The notes under the pieces: generated by a model
Told to the model about the DNA's origin: nothing
The model's database searches: none
The model's input: only the letters and a program-made list of their open reading frames with translations
Part shown: one piece after another, positions 33,390 to 42,071 of the stretch
Layout: each line of letters starts with the position of its first letter
Numbering within the stretch: the stretch's first letter is position 1
NCBI GenBank assembly: GCA_017481825.1
Contig: JAFUOR010000049.1
Span: forward strand, 1 to 48,148
Origin: Clostridia bacterium
Lineage (GTDB): Bacteria > Bacillota > Clostridia > Christensenellales > Aristaeellaceae
Reading direction: 5' to 3'
Length of the DNA stretch: 48,148 bases
Position numbers and translations under genes: made by a program

Positions 33390-34895
33390 TTGAAAAAGCT
33401 GCTGCGAACCATGCTGGTCACAGGCGCCGCCTTCGTGGTGAACTACATGATCACGCTGGTTCTGACGCCGTTCATCACCCAAACCGTGGGCACTGCGGCC
33501 TATGGCTTTGTTTCCCTTGCCAAGAATCTGGCGCAGTATGCCACCATCATTACCCTGGCGCTCAATTCCTTTGCATCCCGTCACATCGCGGTGGCCTATC
33601 ACAACGGGGAGATGGAAAAGGCCAACACCTATTTCAGCTCCACCTTCTTTGGCGATGTACTGCTGGGCGGCGGCGTGCTGGTGGGCGCCTGCGTGGCGAT
33701 TGTGTACCTGGACCGGCTTTTCGTCATTCCGCCGGAGATTCTCTCCGATGTGCAGTGGCTGTTCCTGATCGTCTTTGTCAATTTTCTGCTGGTGACCATC
33801 TTCACGGTGTATGGCGCGGGGGCGTATATCGCCAACCGGCTGGATATCGTGGGGCTGTTCAAGCTGATCTCCTATGTGGTGGAGGCGGTGCTGCTGCTGG
33901 TCATCTACCGCCTGCTGGAGGCGCGGGTGGCCTATGTGGGCTTTGGTCTGATGGCGGCCTCGGGGGTGGTGATAGCCTCCAACGTGTGGATCACCCGCCG
34001 CTTTACGCCCCAATTGCGGGTGCGCCGCACCTCCTTCCGCCGCCAGGCCGTGAAGAAGCTCGTTGCCGACGGCGTCTGGTCCTCCGCCAATGATCTGGGC
34101 GCGCTCTTGCACAACGGCCTTGACCTGGCCATCTGCAACCTGATGCTCACGCCCCTGGCCATGGGTCAGCTGGCCATCGCCAAGAGCATCGATCTGATCT
34201 TCCACAGCCTCTATCATCTGGTGGCTCAGACCTTCCAGCCCATCTTCCTGCGCTCCTACGCTGAAAACAAGATTGACAAGCTGATGCGGGAGCTCAAGCT
34301 GTCCATGAAGCTCTCGGGCATGATGGCCAATCTGGCCTTTGCGGGCTTTGCAGCCCTGGGCATGGCGTATTACCGCCTCTGGATTCCTGGGGAGGATATC
34401 GCCCTGGTCTACCGTCTGACCGTCATCACCGTGCTCACCAGCGTGGCCAGCGGCTCCATGAAGCCCCTGTACTACATCTACACCCTCACCGTGAAGCAGA
34501 AAATCCCCTGCATGGTGACCATCGTCACCGGTGTGATGAACGTGCTGGGTATGGTGGTGCTGCTGCGTTTCACGGACATGGGCATCGATGCGGTGGTGTG
34601 GACCACGGCGGTGCTGGTGGGCTTCATCAACGTCGTTTCCAACCCGGTCTATATGGCGCATGTGCTCCATCAGCCCCTGCGTACATTCTATCCCAACATT
34701 TTGCGCAACGTGCTCTCCTGCGCCGTGCTGACGGGCCTGTTCATGGGCCTGTCCCGGCTTTACATGCCCGCTTCCTGGCCGACGCTGATCCTGTGCGTCA
34801 TTCTCTATGCCGGCATTGGCATGCTGGTGCACTTCGCCGTGGTCTTCACCCCGGAGGAGTGGCGCGAGGTGCTGCGGCCATTCAGGAAGAAGTGA
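33390..34895 (+). CDS. Wzx-type polysaccharide flippase (MOP superfamily)
   Basis: 501 residues, starting at TTG 33390 after GGGGG; no in-frame ATG is available at the conserved N terminus. Twelve to fourteen hydrophobic segments with the family's N-terminal pattern (VNYMITLVLTPFITQTVGTAAYGFVSLAKN). Flips undecaprenyl-linked repeat units to the outer face for the polymerase encoded just upstream. Confidence 0.9.
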   Translation: MKKLLRTMLVTGAAFVVNYMITLVLTPFITQTVGTAAYGFVSLAKNLAQYATIITLALNSFASRHIAVAYHNGEMEKANTYFSSTFFGDVLLGGGVLVGACVAIVYLDRLFVIPPEILSDVQWLFLIVFVNFLLVTIFTVYGAGAYIANRLDIVGLFKLISYVVEAVLLLVIYRLLEARVAYVGFGLMAASGVVIASNVWITRRFTPQLRVRRTSFRRQAVKKLVADGVWSSANDLGALLHNGLDLAICNLMLTPLAMGQLAIAKSIDLIFHSLYHLVAQTFQPIFLRSYAENKIDKLMRELKLSMKLSGMMANLAFAGFAALGMAYYRLWIPGEDIALVYRLTVITVLTSVASGSMKPLYYIYTLTVKQKIPCMVTIVTGVMNVLGMVVLLRFTDMGIDAVVWTTAVLVGFINVVSNPVYMAHVLHQPLRTFYPNILRNVLSCAVLTGLFMGLSRLYMPASWPTLILCVILYAGIGMLVHFAVVFTPEEWREVLRPFRKK

Positions 34896-34910
34896 AAGGA
34901 AGGAATACCT

Positions 34911-36041
34911 ATGCGCCTTGGAATTCTGGTGACCATCGTCAGCGGCTTTGGCAAGAAGGGCTTCTATCACTCTCAGGAGATCGGCCTGGGCAAGGCGCTG
35001 GTGGCCCGGGGCCATCAGGTGACCATCTACAAGTGCGTCGCCAAGGATAAGCCTGCAGACCGCCAGACCATTGCCGAGGGCATCGAAATCCGTTACATCC
35101 CCGTGCCGGCCCTGGGCGTGCATGGCATGCTGCGGGCAGGGGAAATCGATCCCCGGCTGGACGGCCTGCTCCTCTTTGCCGATACGCAGCTGTTTCTGCC
35201 CCATATTGAGCGCTTCTGCCGCCGCCATGGCATTGCCTTTGTGCCCTACATCGGCATTGCCCACAGCGCCCAGCGGAATTTCAAATCCCGCCTGATGGAT
35301 ATCGCCTTTGCCCTGGGCACGCTGCGCATCTACAAGCGCCTGCCGGTGATCGCCAAGTCGAAGGCTGTGCAGGAGGAGCTGCGCGCCCTGGGCGCGGCGG
35401 ACTGCACCATCGCCCCGGTGGGCCTGGATGAATCCGAGCTCAAGACCGATTACGCTGCCCATGACCGCAGCGCGCTGCGCGCCCGCTATGGCTACGGCCC
35501 CGATGATGTGATCGTGAGCTTCGTGGGCCGCCTCAAGCCGGAGAAGCATCCGGTGGAGGTGGTGGAGCTCTTTGCCCGGGCCTGCCAGCGCAAGCCCATG
35601 AAGCTCCTGATGGTGGGCGAGGGCTACCTTAAAGAGAAGGTCGAGGCGCGCGCAGCCGAGCTGGGCGTCGCCGACCGGGTGCAGCTCATCGAGCGCGTCC
35701 CCTACGAAAACATGTGGGAGATCCACTGGATCGCCGATTTCTTCCTGAACCTGTGCACCCGCGAGATCTTCGGCATGGCGCTGATGGAGGCCGTGTACTA
35801 CCGCTCCTCGGCGGCTGCCTTCCACGCGCCGGGGCCGGACGCCATCCTCACGGGAATGGCGGGCCACTATCTGTGCGATACCTTCGATCAGGCTGCGGAC
35901 TGGGTCTGCGGCGACAAGCCCGATGACGCGGTTCTGGCGGAAAGCTCCCGGGCGCTCATCGAGCGCTTCTCCTGGCGCATCTGTGCCGATCACTTCATCC
36001 AACTGACCCAGGAGGCCCGCGATGATCAAAAGAAAGCTTAA
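34911..36041 (+). CDS. Glycosyltransferase family 4-type protein
   Basis: 376 residues, RBS AAGGAAGG. GT-B fold expected: N-terminal acceptor domain (GFYHSQEIGLGKALVARGHQVTIY) and a C-terminal donor domain with SFVGRLKPEKHPVEVVELF (about 202-220), LLMVGEGYLK and an EIFGMALMEAVY motif in the place of the ExFGxxxxE signature. Adds a sugar to the lipid-linked repeat unit in the cytoplasm; donor not predictable. Its end overlaps the deacetylase start by 20 bases. Confidence 0.9.
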   Translation: MRLGILVTIVSGFGKKGFYHSQEIGLGKALVARGHQVTIYKCVAKDKPADRQTIAEGIEIRYIPVPALGVHGMLRAGEIDPRLDGLLLFADTQLFLPHIERFCRRHGIAFVPYIGIAHSAQRNFKSRLMDIAFALGTLRIYKRLPVIAKSKAVQEELRALGAADCTIAPVGLDESELKTDYAAHDRSALRARYGYGPDDVIVSFVGRLKPEKHPVEVVELFARACQRKPMKLLMVGEGYLKEKVEARAAELGVADRVQLIERVPYENMWEIHWIADFFLNLCTREIFGMALMEAVYYRSSAAAFHAPGPDAILTGMAGHYLCDTFDQAADWVCGDKPDDAVLAESSRALIERFSWRICADHFIQLTQEARDDQKKA

Positions 36042-36702
36042 GGCGCTGTATCTGCGGCTGCTTTTCCTGCTGCCCCACGATAACATCTACGCCTTCCATA
36101 ACCTCTCCAGCCATCCTGCGCTGGAGCTGACGGGCCGCAAGCTGGATACGCAGGCCTTCTACGATTTCGTGCGCCGCCACGGCCCCTATGTCTCCCTGAC
36201 GGATATCCTGGCCTCCGGGAACCTCTCGAGCAAGGCGGCCATCACCTTCGACGATGGCCTGGAGGACGTCTACTCCATCGCCTATCCCTTCCTGACGGGG
36301 CAGGGGATCCCCTTCACGGCCTTCATCCTGACCGATAAGCTGGATCAGCCGGGGTACCTCACCACCGCGCAGGTGGTGGAGATGGCGCAAAATCCCCTGG
36401 TGACCATCGGCTCCCACGGCACGGATCATACCCGGCTGTCAGCGGCATCGCCTGAGAAGCAGCGCCATGAGCTGCATGCCTCCCGGGAGAAGCTCCAGGC
36501 CCTGCTGGGCAGGCCCTGCACGCTCTTTGCCTACCCCTTTGGCGCCTATAACCAGACGACCCTTGCGCTGATGAAGGAGTCCGGCTATCGCCTGGCCTGC
36601 GCGGTGAAGGGCCGCCCCCTGCTGCGGGGCAACCATGATGATCCCTACACCATTCCGCGCCTGTCCATCGACGATACGACCCTTGACCTGTACGATTACT
36701 GA
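36022..36702 (+). CDS. Polysaccharide deacetylase (NodB/CE4 family)
   Basis: 226 residues. CE4 motifs: ITFDDGLEDVY (about 74-84) with the catalytic and metal Asp pair, SHGTDHTRLS (His-x3-His metal ligands, about 132-141) and YPFGAYN. Removes N- or O-acetyl groups from a sugar polymer or intermediate. There is no signal peptide beyond a weak hydrophobic N terminus (LKALYLRLLFLL), which might anchor it. Starts inside the previous gene, so expression is coupled. Confidence 0.9.
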   Translation: MIKRKLKALYLRLLFLLPHDNIYAFHNLSSHPALELTGRKLDTQAFYDFVRRHGPYVSLTDILASGNLSSKAAITFDDGLEDVYSIAYPFLTGQGIPFTAFILTDKLDQPGYLTTAQVVEMAQNPLVTIGSHGTDHTRLSAASPEKQRHELHASREKLQALLGRPCTLFAYPFGAYNQTTLALMKESGYRLACAVKGRPLLRGNHDDPYTIPRLSIDDTTLDLYDY

Positions 36703-36721
36703 TGAATAAGAGGGAAGCCCC

Positions 36722-37381
36722 ATGCCCGTTTTCATGATCTGCGCCTTTGTCCTGTGCGCGTATATGATATCCCTGCAGATGCTGGCGGATAACCCGCGCG
36801 TTGGCGGCACGCCCTCCCAGCGACGGGTGCTGTTGCTGGCGGTGACCGGCGTGCTGCTGGGTGTGCTGCTGATGTGCTGCCATGCCCTTGGCAGCTCTGA
36901 CGAGGTGCTGATGCTCCTGACGCTCCTCCTGCCCTGCGCGGCGGTGTATCTGGGCCTGCAGGGCCTGCGCCGCCATGCGGATGCCCTCAACCGCCCCATG
37001 ACGGTCCTGTTCATCCTTTCGGTGCTGGCGGTGTGCGTGGTGACGCTTTTCAGCCGCGACGGCACCAGCAGCACCAAGGTGCTCTTTGGTTTGTACAAGG
37101 TGCAGCAGGCCATCGCCACCGGCTCCTTGCAGCCCCTGGGGCATGTGGTGCAGAACATTGTGCTGTTCCTGCCCTTTGGCTTCCTGCTCACGGCGGCCTG
37201 CCCCGGCAAGCGCGGCATGCTGCTGATGGTCGTGGCCTACGGGCTGCTGTTCTCCACGGCCATTGAGTCCCTCCAGTACCTGCTGAGCATCGGCGAATGC
37301 GATCTGGAGGATATCCTGGCCAATGTCCTGGGCGCGGCTGCCGGCAGCGGTCTCATGCGCCTGTTTGTCCGAACCCGATGA
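36722..37381 (+). CDS. VanZ-like membrane protein
   Basis: 219 residues, RBS AGAGGG. Five or six hydrophobic segments; the second half carries the VanZ pattern NIVLFLPFGFLL, an Glu-Ser-x-Gln (ESLQYLL) and DLEDILANVLGAAAG. VanZ-like proteins occur in many polysaccharide clusters; their biochemical role is not settled. Confidence 0.85.
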   Translation: MPVFMICAFVLCAYMISLQMLADNPRVGGTPSQRRVLLLAVTGVLLGVLLMCCHALGSSDEVLMLLTLLLPCAAVYLGLQGLRRHADALNRPMTVLFILSVLAVCVVTLFSRDGTSSTKVLFGLYKVQQAIATGSLQPLGHVVQNIVLFLPFGFLLTAACPGKRGMLLMVVAYGLLFSTAIESLQYLLSIGECDLEDILANVLGAAAGSGLMRLFVRTR

Positions 37382-37396
37382 AGGGAGCGTGATCCC

Positions 37397-37870
37397 ATGT
37401 CCCAGCGCAGGAAGAAGGTGGCCTTCATCGCCTCCTCCGGCGGACACCTGGAGCAGCTGCTCATGCTCAGGCCCCTGATGGCCCGCTACGACAGCTGCCT
37501 CATCACCGAAAGGACCGATTACAAGGCGCCCAGCGCGGATCAGAAGACCTACCATCTTTCCCAGGTGAACCGGCACGAGGCGCTCTTTCTGCCCAAGATG
37601 ATCGGCATCGCCTGCAAATCCCTGTGGATTCTCCTGAAGGAACGGCCTGATGTGGTCATCACCACCGGCGCGCTGTGCGTGGTGCCCTTGTGCCTGATGG
37701 CGAAGGTGCTCTTTGGCAAAAAGCTGGTGTACATCGAATCCTTCGCCCGGGTCACCTCGGGCAATATCACCGGCAAATTCCTCTACCGCTTTGCCGACCG
37801 CTTCTATGTGCAGTGGGAGAGCATGCTCAAGGTCTACCCCAAGGCGCTGTATCTGGGAGGGATCTACTGA
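37397..37870 (+). CDS. Alg14-like glycosyltransferase membrane subunit
   Basis: 157 residues. Matches the Alg14/EpsE-CpsF family: ASSGGHLEQLLML at the start, KMIGIACKSLWILLKERPDVVITTGALCVVPLC and YIESFARV. It anchors and completes the catalytic Alg13-like subunit encoded next; the two genes overlap (TGATG). Together they form one GT-B enzyme, usually adding the second sugar. Confidence 0.92.
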   Translation: MSQRRKKVAFIASSGGHLEQLLMLRPLMARYDSCLITERTDYKAPSADQKTYHLSQVNRHEALFLPKMIGIACKSLWILLKERPDVVITTGALCVVPLCLMAKVLFGKKLVYIESFARVTSGNITGKFLYRFADRFYVQWESMLKVYPKALYLGGIY

Positions 37871-38349
37871 TGATCTTCGTAGCCCTGGGTTCTCAGAAAT
37901 TCCAGTTTGACCGCCTTTTGAAGGCGGTGGATGAGCTGGTCGCATCGGGAGAAATCACCGAGGAGGTCTTTGCCCAGAGCGGCAGCAGCACCTATCAGCC
38001 CCGCCACTATCCCTGCGAGCCCTTCCTGGATGCGGAGCGCTTCGCTGATTGTATGGCCCGGGCGGATATCGTCATCACCCATGGCGGCACGGGCGCGATC
38101 ATCCGCGCGGTGAAGCTGGGCAAGCGGGTGATCGTGGTGCCGCGCCTGGCCCGCTATGGTGAGCATGTGGACGATCATCAGCTGCAAATTATGTCGATGT
38201 TTGACGAATTGCAGCTGGCGCTGCCCTGTGAAGACCTGACGGAGCTGTCCCAGCAGCTGGTGCGCATCCGCAGCATGACCTTCCGCACCTATCAGTCCAA
38301 CACGCAGACCCTGATCGATTCCATCGACGGCTTCATTCAGAGTCTGTGA
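37870..38349 (+). CDS. Alg13-like glycosyltransferase catalytic subunit
   Basis: 159 residues from ATG at 37870. MIFVALGSQKFQFDRLL start and ADIVITHGGTGAIIRAVKLGKRVIVVPRL, the UDP-sugar binding motif of family 28 C-terminal domains. Works with the Alg14-like subunit upstream. Expected donor is a UDP-hexose or UDP-N-acetylhexosamine. Confidence 0.92.
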   Translation: MIFVALGSQKFQFDRLLKAVDELVASGEITEEVFAQSGSSTYQPRHYPCEPFLDAERFADCMARADIVITHGGTGAIIRAVKLGKRVIVVPRLARYGEHVDDHQLQIMSMFDELQLALPCEDLTELSQQLVRIRSMTFRTYQSNTQTLIDSIDGFIQSL

Positions 38350-38374
38350 GCACAAGGGAAGGGGAGTATCCGCC

Positions 38375-38992
38375 ATGTCCAAGGGCAAAGAAATCCTCAG
38401 CCTGCTGCGCCAGCTGACGCGCAGCACCTGGTTCTACCTGCTGCCTCTGGCGCGAAACCGCCGCAACTACATCCTGCGCCATCAGGTGTTTGACGCCTGC
38501 GGGGAGAATCTCTTCTGGCAGCCCCGCAAGCTGCCCTCCGACCCCAAATGCATCCGGCTGCACAACAATGTTGTCGTGGCGGCGGATGTGACCTTCATCA
38601 ATCATGATGTGATCTACCTCCTGGCCAACCGCATGGGGCGGGGGCACTGCTGCGAGCATCTGGGCTGCATCGAGGTGATGGACAATGTTTTCATTGGCCA
38701 CAGCGCCCGGATTCTCCCCGGGGTGCGCATCGGCCCCAACGCCATTGTGGCGGCGGGCAGCGTCGTGACCCATGACGTGCCGCCCGGCAGCGTGGTGGGC
38801 GGCGTTCCCGCCCGGGTGATCGGCTCCTTTGATGATGTGATTGCCCGGCAGATGGAGGAATCCCAGCACGTCACGGTGGACGATCGGTTCGACGCGCGCC
38901 GCATCCGCCAGGCCTGGGAATGGTTTGAGCACAAGCATCAGGCGGAGCCCTCCGCCGAATGTCCCGCACCGCGAAAGGAGTCAGCGCTATGA
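38375..38992 (+). CDS. Hexapeptide-repeat acyltransferase
   Basis: 205 residues, RBS AAGGGGAG. Left-handed beta-helix repeats are visible at about 60-150 (NNVVVAADVTFINHDVIY, IEVMDNVFIGHSARILPGVRIGPNAIVAAGSVVTHDVPPGSVVGGVPARVIG). His in INHD and the GHSA segment form the usual active site of O-acetyltransferases. Likely acetylates a sugar of the polymer. Its stop overlaps the dehydrogenase start (ATGA). Confidence 0.9.
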   Translation: MSKGKEILSLLRQLTRSTWFYLLPLARNRRNYILRHQVFDACGENLFWQPRKLPSDPKCIRLHNNVVVAADVTFINHDVIYLLANRMGRGHCCEHLGCIEVMDNVFIGHSARILPGVRIGPNAIVAAGSVVTHDVPPGSVVGGVPARVIGSFDDVIARQMEESQHVTVDDRFDARRIRQAWEWFEHKHQAEPSAECPAPRKESAL

Positions 38993-40311
38993 GCCTGTAT
39001 GAAAAGATCGTATCCGGAGAAGAAATGCTGTCGCTGGTGGGCCTGGGCTATGTGGGCATGCCCATTGCGGTGGCCTTTGCCCGCAAGGGCGTGAAGGTCA
39101 TCGGCTTTGACCTGAACCGGGAGAAGATCGCCACCTACCTTTCCGGCAAGGACCCAACCCATGAGGTGGGCGACGAGGCCATCCGGGACACGACGGTCAT
39201 GTTCACCGCCGATGAAAGGGAGCTGCGTAAGGCCCGCTTCCACATCGTGGCGGTGCCCACGCCGGTCAATACCGACCATTCGCCCGATCTGGCCCCGGTG
39301 GAGGGCGCATCCCTGATCGTGGGCCGCAACCTGACCCCGGGCTCCATCGTGGTGTATGAATCCACGGTCTATCCCGGCTGCACGGAGGATGTGTGCATCC
39401 CCATCCTGGAGCGGGAGTCGGGCCTGAAATGCGGTGTGGACTTCAAGGTGGGCTATTCCCCCGAGCGCATCAACCCCGGCGACCCCGTGCACCGGCTGGA
39501 GAACATTGTCAAAATCGTCTCCGGTATGGATGCGCAGTCCCTGGAGGAAATCCGCCAGGTGTACAACCTGGTCATCGAGGTGGGCACCCATCCCGTCTCC
39601 AGCATCAAGACCGCCGAGGCCATCAAGGTGGTGGAAAACAGCCAGCGCGATGTGAACATCGCCTTCATGAACGAGCTGGCGATGGTCTTTGACCGCATGG
39701 GCATCGACACCAACGAAGTGGTGGACGGCATGAACACCAAGTGGAACGCCCTGGGCTTCCGCCCCGGTCTGGTGGGCGGCCACTGCATCGGTGTGGACCC
39801 CTACTATTTCACCTACGAGGCGGAGAAGCTGGGCTATCACAGCCAGATCATCCTCAACGGCCGCATCGTCAATGATAACATGGGCCGCTTTGTGGCTGAC
39901 GCTGCCATCAAGAAGATGATCCTCGCCGGGCATACCCCCAAGACGGCCCGGGTGGTCATTCTGGGCCTGACCTTCAAGGAGAACTGCCCCGACACCCGCA
40001 ACAGCAAGGTGGAGGACATCCTCATCCGCCTGAAGGAGTACGGCATCGTGCCTCAGGTGGTGGATCCCTGCGCCGACCCTGCCGACGCCATGCGGGAATA
40101 CGGCGTGACCCTCACGCCCATGGAGGAGATCAGTGATGCAGACTGCGTCATCGTGGCGGTGGCGCACCGGGCCTTCCGCGCGATGACCGTCGCCGAGCTG
40201 GCCCGCCTGTTCAGGCCGGACGCCGGCAGGAGCAGCGTGCTCATCGACGTCAAGGGCCTTTACAGCATCGCCGACGTGGAAGCCGAGGGCCTCAGCTGGT
40301 GGAGGCTCTAA
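38989..40311 (+). CDS. Nucleotide-sugar dehydrogenase (UDP-sugar to UDP-uronic acid)
   Basis: 440 residues from ATG at 38989 (RBS AAAGGAG). NAD-binding start LVGLGYVGMPIA, middle domain with KTAEAIKVVENSQRDVNIAF, catalytic Cys in GGHCIGVDPYYFTY, and C-terminal LGLTFKENCPDTRNSKVEDIL. It oxidises C6 of UDP-glucose, UDP-GlcNAc/GalNAc or a similar sugar with two NAD; the GVDPYY form is typical of the WbpO/TviB-like branch. So the polymer probably contains a uronic acid and is acidic. Confidence 0.93.
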   Translation: MSLYEKIVSGEEMLSLVGLGYVGMPIAVAFARKGVKVIGFDLNREKIATYLSGKDPTHEVGDEAIRDTTVMFTADERELRKARFHIVAVPTPVNTDHSPDLAPVEGASLIVGRNLTPGSIVVYESTVYPGCTEDVCIPILERESGLKCGVDFKVGYSPERINPGDPVHRLENIVKIVSGMDAQSLEEIRQVYNLVIEVGTHPVSSIKTAEAIKVVENSQRDVNIAFMNELAMVFDRMGIDTNEVVDGMNTKWNALGFRPGLVGGHCIGVDPYYFTYEAEKLGYHSQIILNGRIVNDNMGRFVADAAIKKMILAGHTPKTARVVILGLTFKENCPDTRNSKVEDILIRLKEYGIVPQVVDPCADPADAMREYGVTLTPMEEISDADCVIVAVAHRAFRAMTVAELARLFRPDAGRSSVLIDVKGLYSIADVEAEGLSWWRL

Positions 40312-40312
40312 G

Positions 40313-41509
40313 ATGAACATCCTCATTTACACCCATCACTACCCCTCGCCCAAGGAGCTGGGGCTGGTGCCGGATACGAAGGTTGTGCACTACTTTGCCC
40401 GCATGCTCCTGGAAAAGGGCCACCGGGTGCAGGTGGTTCACGTGGCCTACTGGGCGGTGAAGGAGATATCCCCCGCGCGCTTGCGCCACATCTGGCCGTC
40501 CTGCCGCAGCTACACGGTGGAGGGCGTGCCCGTGCGGCTGATCCGCTTCCAGATGCTCACGCCCCGCCGCGTCTATCCCGAGGGCTTCCAGGCCCGCATC
40601 ATCAACCAGCAGCTGCGGCGCATGAAGAAGGAGCTGGGCTGGCGTGCGGATAAGGTGTTCGTCCATTTTCCCACGGTCTTTGCGGGGCTGACGGAGATCT
40701 TCGCCGATACCCCCGCCACCCTGGGCGATTTTCATAACATGGACGTCATGCTCCTGAGGGAGCGGGACAGCCAGGGCCGCATCCTGCGCTTCATCCGCCA
40801 GCTGAACACCTGGGGCTACCGCAACAGGAACGTGCAGGAGTACCTCACGCAGCGCTGCGGCGGGGCGCCCGTACCGGTGTATACAGGGCTGGACGCTGCC
40901 CTCCTGGGCAGCCCGGAGCAGATCGCCCGCAAAAAGCAGCGCCCCTTTGATACGCTCCACCTCCTCTACGCCGGGCAGCTGATCCCCCTGAAAAACGTCG
41001 ATCACCTGATTCAGGCCCTGGCGCAGCTGGACTTCCCCGTGACGCTTACCATCGTGGGCGACGGCCCGGAGCGCCCCCGCCTGGAGGCCCTGGCCGCCGG
41101 GGATGCGCGCATCACCTTCACCGGCTGGCTTCCCCGCGAAAACGTGATCGATGAAATGAAAAAGGCTGACGCATTCGTCATGGTCAGCAGTCCCGAGACC
41201 TACGGCATGGTGTATCTGGAGGCGATGGCCCAGGGCTGTATCGCTGTAGCCAGCCGTGGCGAGGGCTTCGACGGCCTCATCCGCGACGGCGAAAACGGCT
41301 ATCTGGCGCTCCCTGGCCAGGTGGACGAGCTGGCGCAGATCCTGCGCCGTCTCCGCTCGCTGCCCCTGCCCACCCGCAGCGCCCTCATCGACCAGGCCTA
41401 CGCCCTGGCCTGCGCCATGACAGAGGATCAGACCACCGAAGGCTTTTTGCAGGCCAACAGCGGCGCAGCGCAGGAGAGCGCGCACAGCAGTGCGGCGCTG
41501 CAGGGGTAA
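40313..41509 (+). CDS. Glycosyltransferase family 4
   Basis: 398 residues; starts one base after the dehydrogenase stop. GT-B fold with N-terminal NILIYTHHYPSP and C-terminal LLYAGQLIPLKNVDHLI (about 222-238), TIVGDGPERPRL and ETYGMVYLEAMAQGCIAVAS, the family 4 ExxGxxxxE motif. Last gene of the operon, followed by a terminator. Sugar specificity unknown. Confidence 0.93.
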   Translation: MNILIYTHHYPSPKELGLVPDTKVVHYFARMLLEKGHRVQVVHVAYWAVKEISPARLRHIWPSCRSYTVEGVPVRLIRFQMLTPRRVYPEGFQARIINQQLRRMKKELGWRADKVFVHFPTVFAGLTEIFADTPATLGDFHNMDVMLLRERDSQGRILRFIRQLNTWGYRNRNVQEYLTQRCGGAPVPVYTGLDAALLGSPEQIARKKQRPFDTLHLLYAGQLIPLKNVDHLIQALAQLDFPVTLTIVGDGPERPRLEALAAGDARITFTGWLPRENVIDEMKKADAFVMVSSPETYGMVYLEAMAQGCIAVASRGEGFDGLIRDGENGYLALPGQVDELAQILRRLRSLPLPTRSALIDQAYALACAMTEDQTTEGFLQANSGAAQESAHSSAALQG

Positions 41510-41526
41510 AATACGGAATACAAAGC

Positions 41527-41555
41527 AAGGCTCCCCGTTTACAGGGGAGCCTTTT
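41527..41555 (+). terminator. Intrinsic terminator of the exopolysaccharide operon
   Basis: AAGGCTCCCC (41527-41536) pairs with GGGGAGCCTT (41544-41553), then TT; 18 bases after the last stop codon. Confidence 0.88.
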
Positions 41556-41570
41556 GGATGTCCACTTACT

Positions 41571-41611
41571 CAAAACCTTCCCGCCACCGGGCGCCCGGTT
41601 CTGAGGAAGGT
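41571..41611 (-). terminator. Possible terminator of the small regulator operon
   Basis: On the minus strand ACCTTCC (41611-41605) and GGAAGGT (41581-41575) enclose an inner palindrome CCGGGCGCCCGG, followed by TTTTG. It is about 100 bases after the stop at 41708; the stretch between (41612-41707) shows no gene. Confidence 0.45.
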
Positions 41612-41707
41612 GGGCCCGTGGAGCAGGTCGAAGACCCCGCGGCGTGGTCGGAGGAGGTCCTCCCCGCAGCAGGCTCGATTATGCGCAAGGCAGTGCGCTG
41701 CGTCGCC

Positions 41708-42061
41708 TTACAAATCCACCCGCAGCCGGAGCCCCTCCGCGGTCTCAATGGAGACCAACGGCAGGCCGTGCATCAGGTACTTGGCGTCCTTCAGGGCGGT
41801 AAACAGCTCCCGGGCCTGCTCCTCGGTGATGGGCGGGGTCAGGCGCTCGGCGGCCTCCACGTCATCCATGGAGATCAGATCGTCCATGGCGTCGCCGGAG
41901 GACTTCCACATCTCGTCGATCTTCTTGTCATACTCCTTGCGCGCCTGGGAGGACATCATCTTCGCGGCGAAGTACATGCCCACCTTGGTGAACAGGAAGC
42001 CCGTGGGGATCCACAGGTTCTTTTCCGAGTCCTTTTCCGGGTTGTAAATGCGAATCTTCAT
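41708..42061 (-). CDS. Small protein with SHOCT/YvlB-like C-terminal motif
   Basis: 117 residues from ATG at 42061 (GAGGTGA five bases upstream; a GTG at 42070 overlaps that site). N-terminal strand KIRIYNP, then NLWIPTGFLFTKVGMYFAAKMM, an acidic middle and a C terminus ITEEQARELFTALKDAKYLMHGLPLVSIETAEGLRLRVDL, which resembles the end of small Bacillota regulators of the SHOCT-like/YvlB type. The same strand pattern ends the HTH protein encoded just upstream, so the two probably evolved and work together. No catalytic motif is visible; function unknown. Confidence 0.6.
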   Translation of the reverse strand: MKIRIYNPEKDSEKNLWIPTGFLFTKVGMYFAAKMMSSQARKEYDKKIDEMWKSSGDAMDDLISMDDVEAAERLTPPITEEQARELFTALKDAKYLMHGLPLVSIETAEGLRLRVDL

Positions 42062-42071
42062 GTCTCTCACC

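Noticed and set aside
32454-36086. A 1210-residue open frame on the minus strand across the polysaccharide operon
   Set aside because: It is antisense to three well-recognised genes, is His/Gln/Arg-rich as expected of a GC-biased shadow frame, and matches no family. The same applies to long frames at 111-1433 (+), 5303-7399 (-), 9271-11964 (+), 16254-18725 (+), 26762-28942 (-) and 42993-44813 (+).
36022-36702. Separate start for the deacetylase after the glycosyltransferase stop
   Set aside because: No suitable start with RBS follows; the 20-base overlap is consistent with coupled translation.
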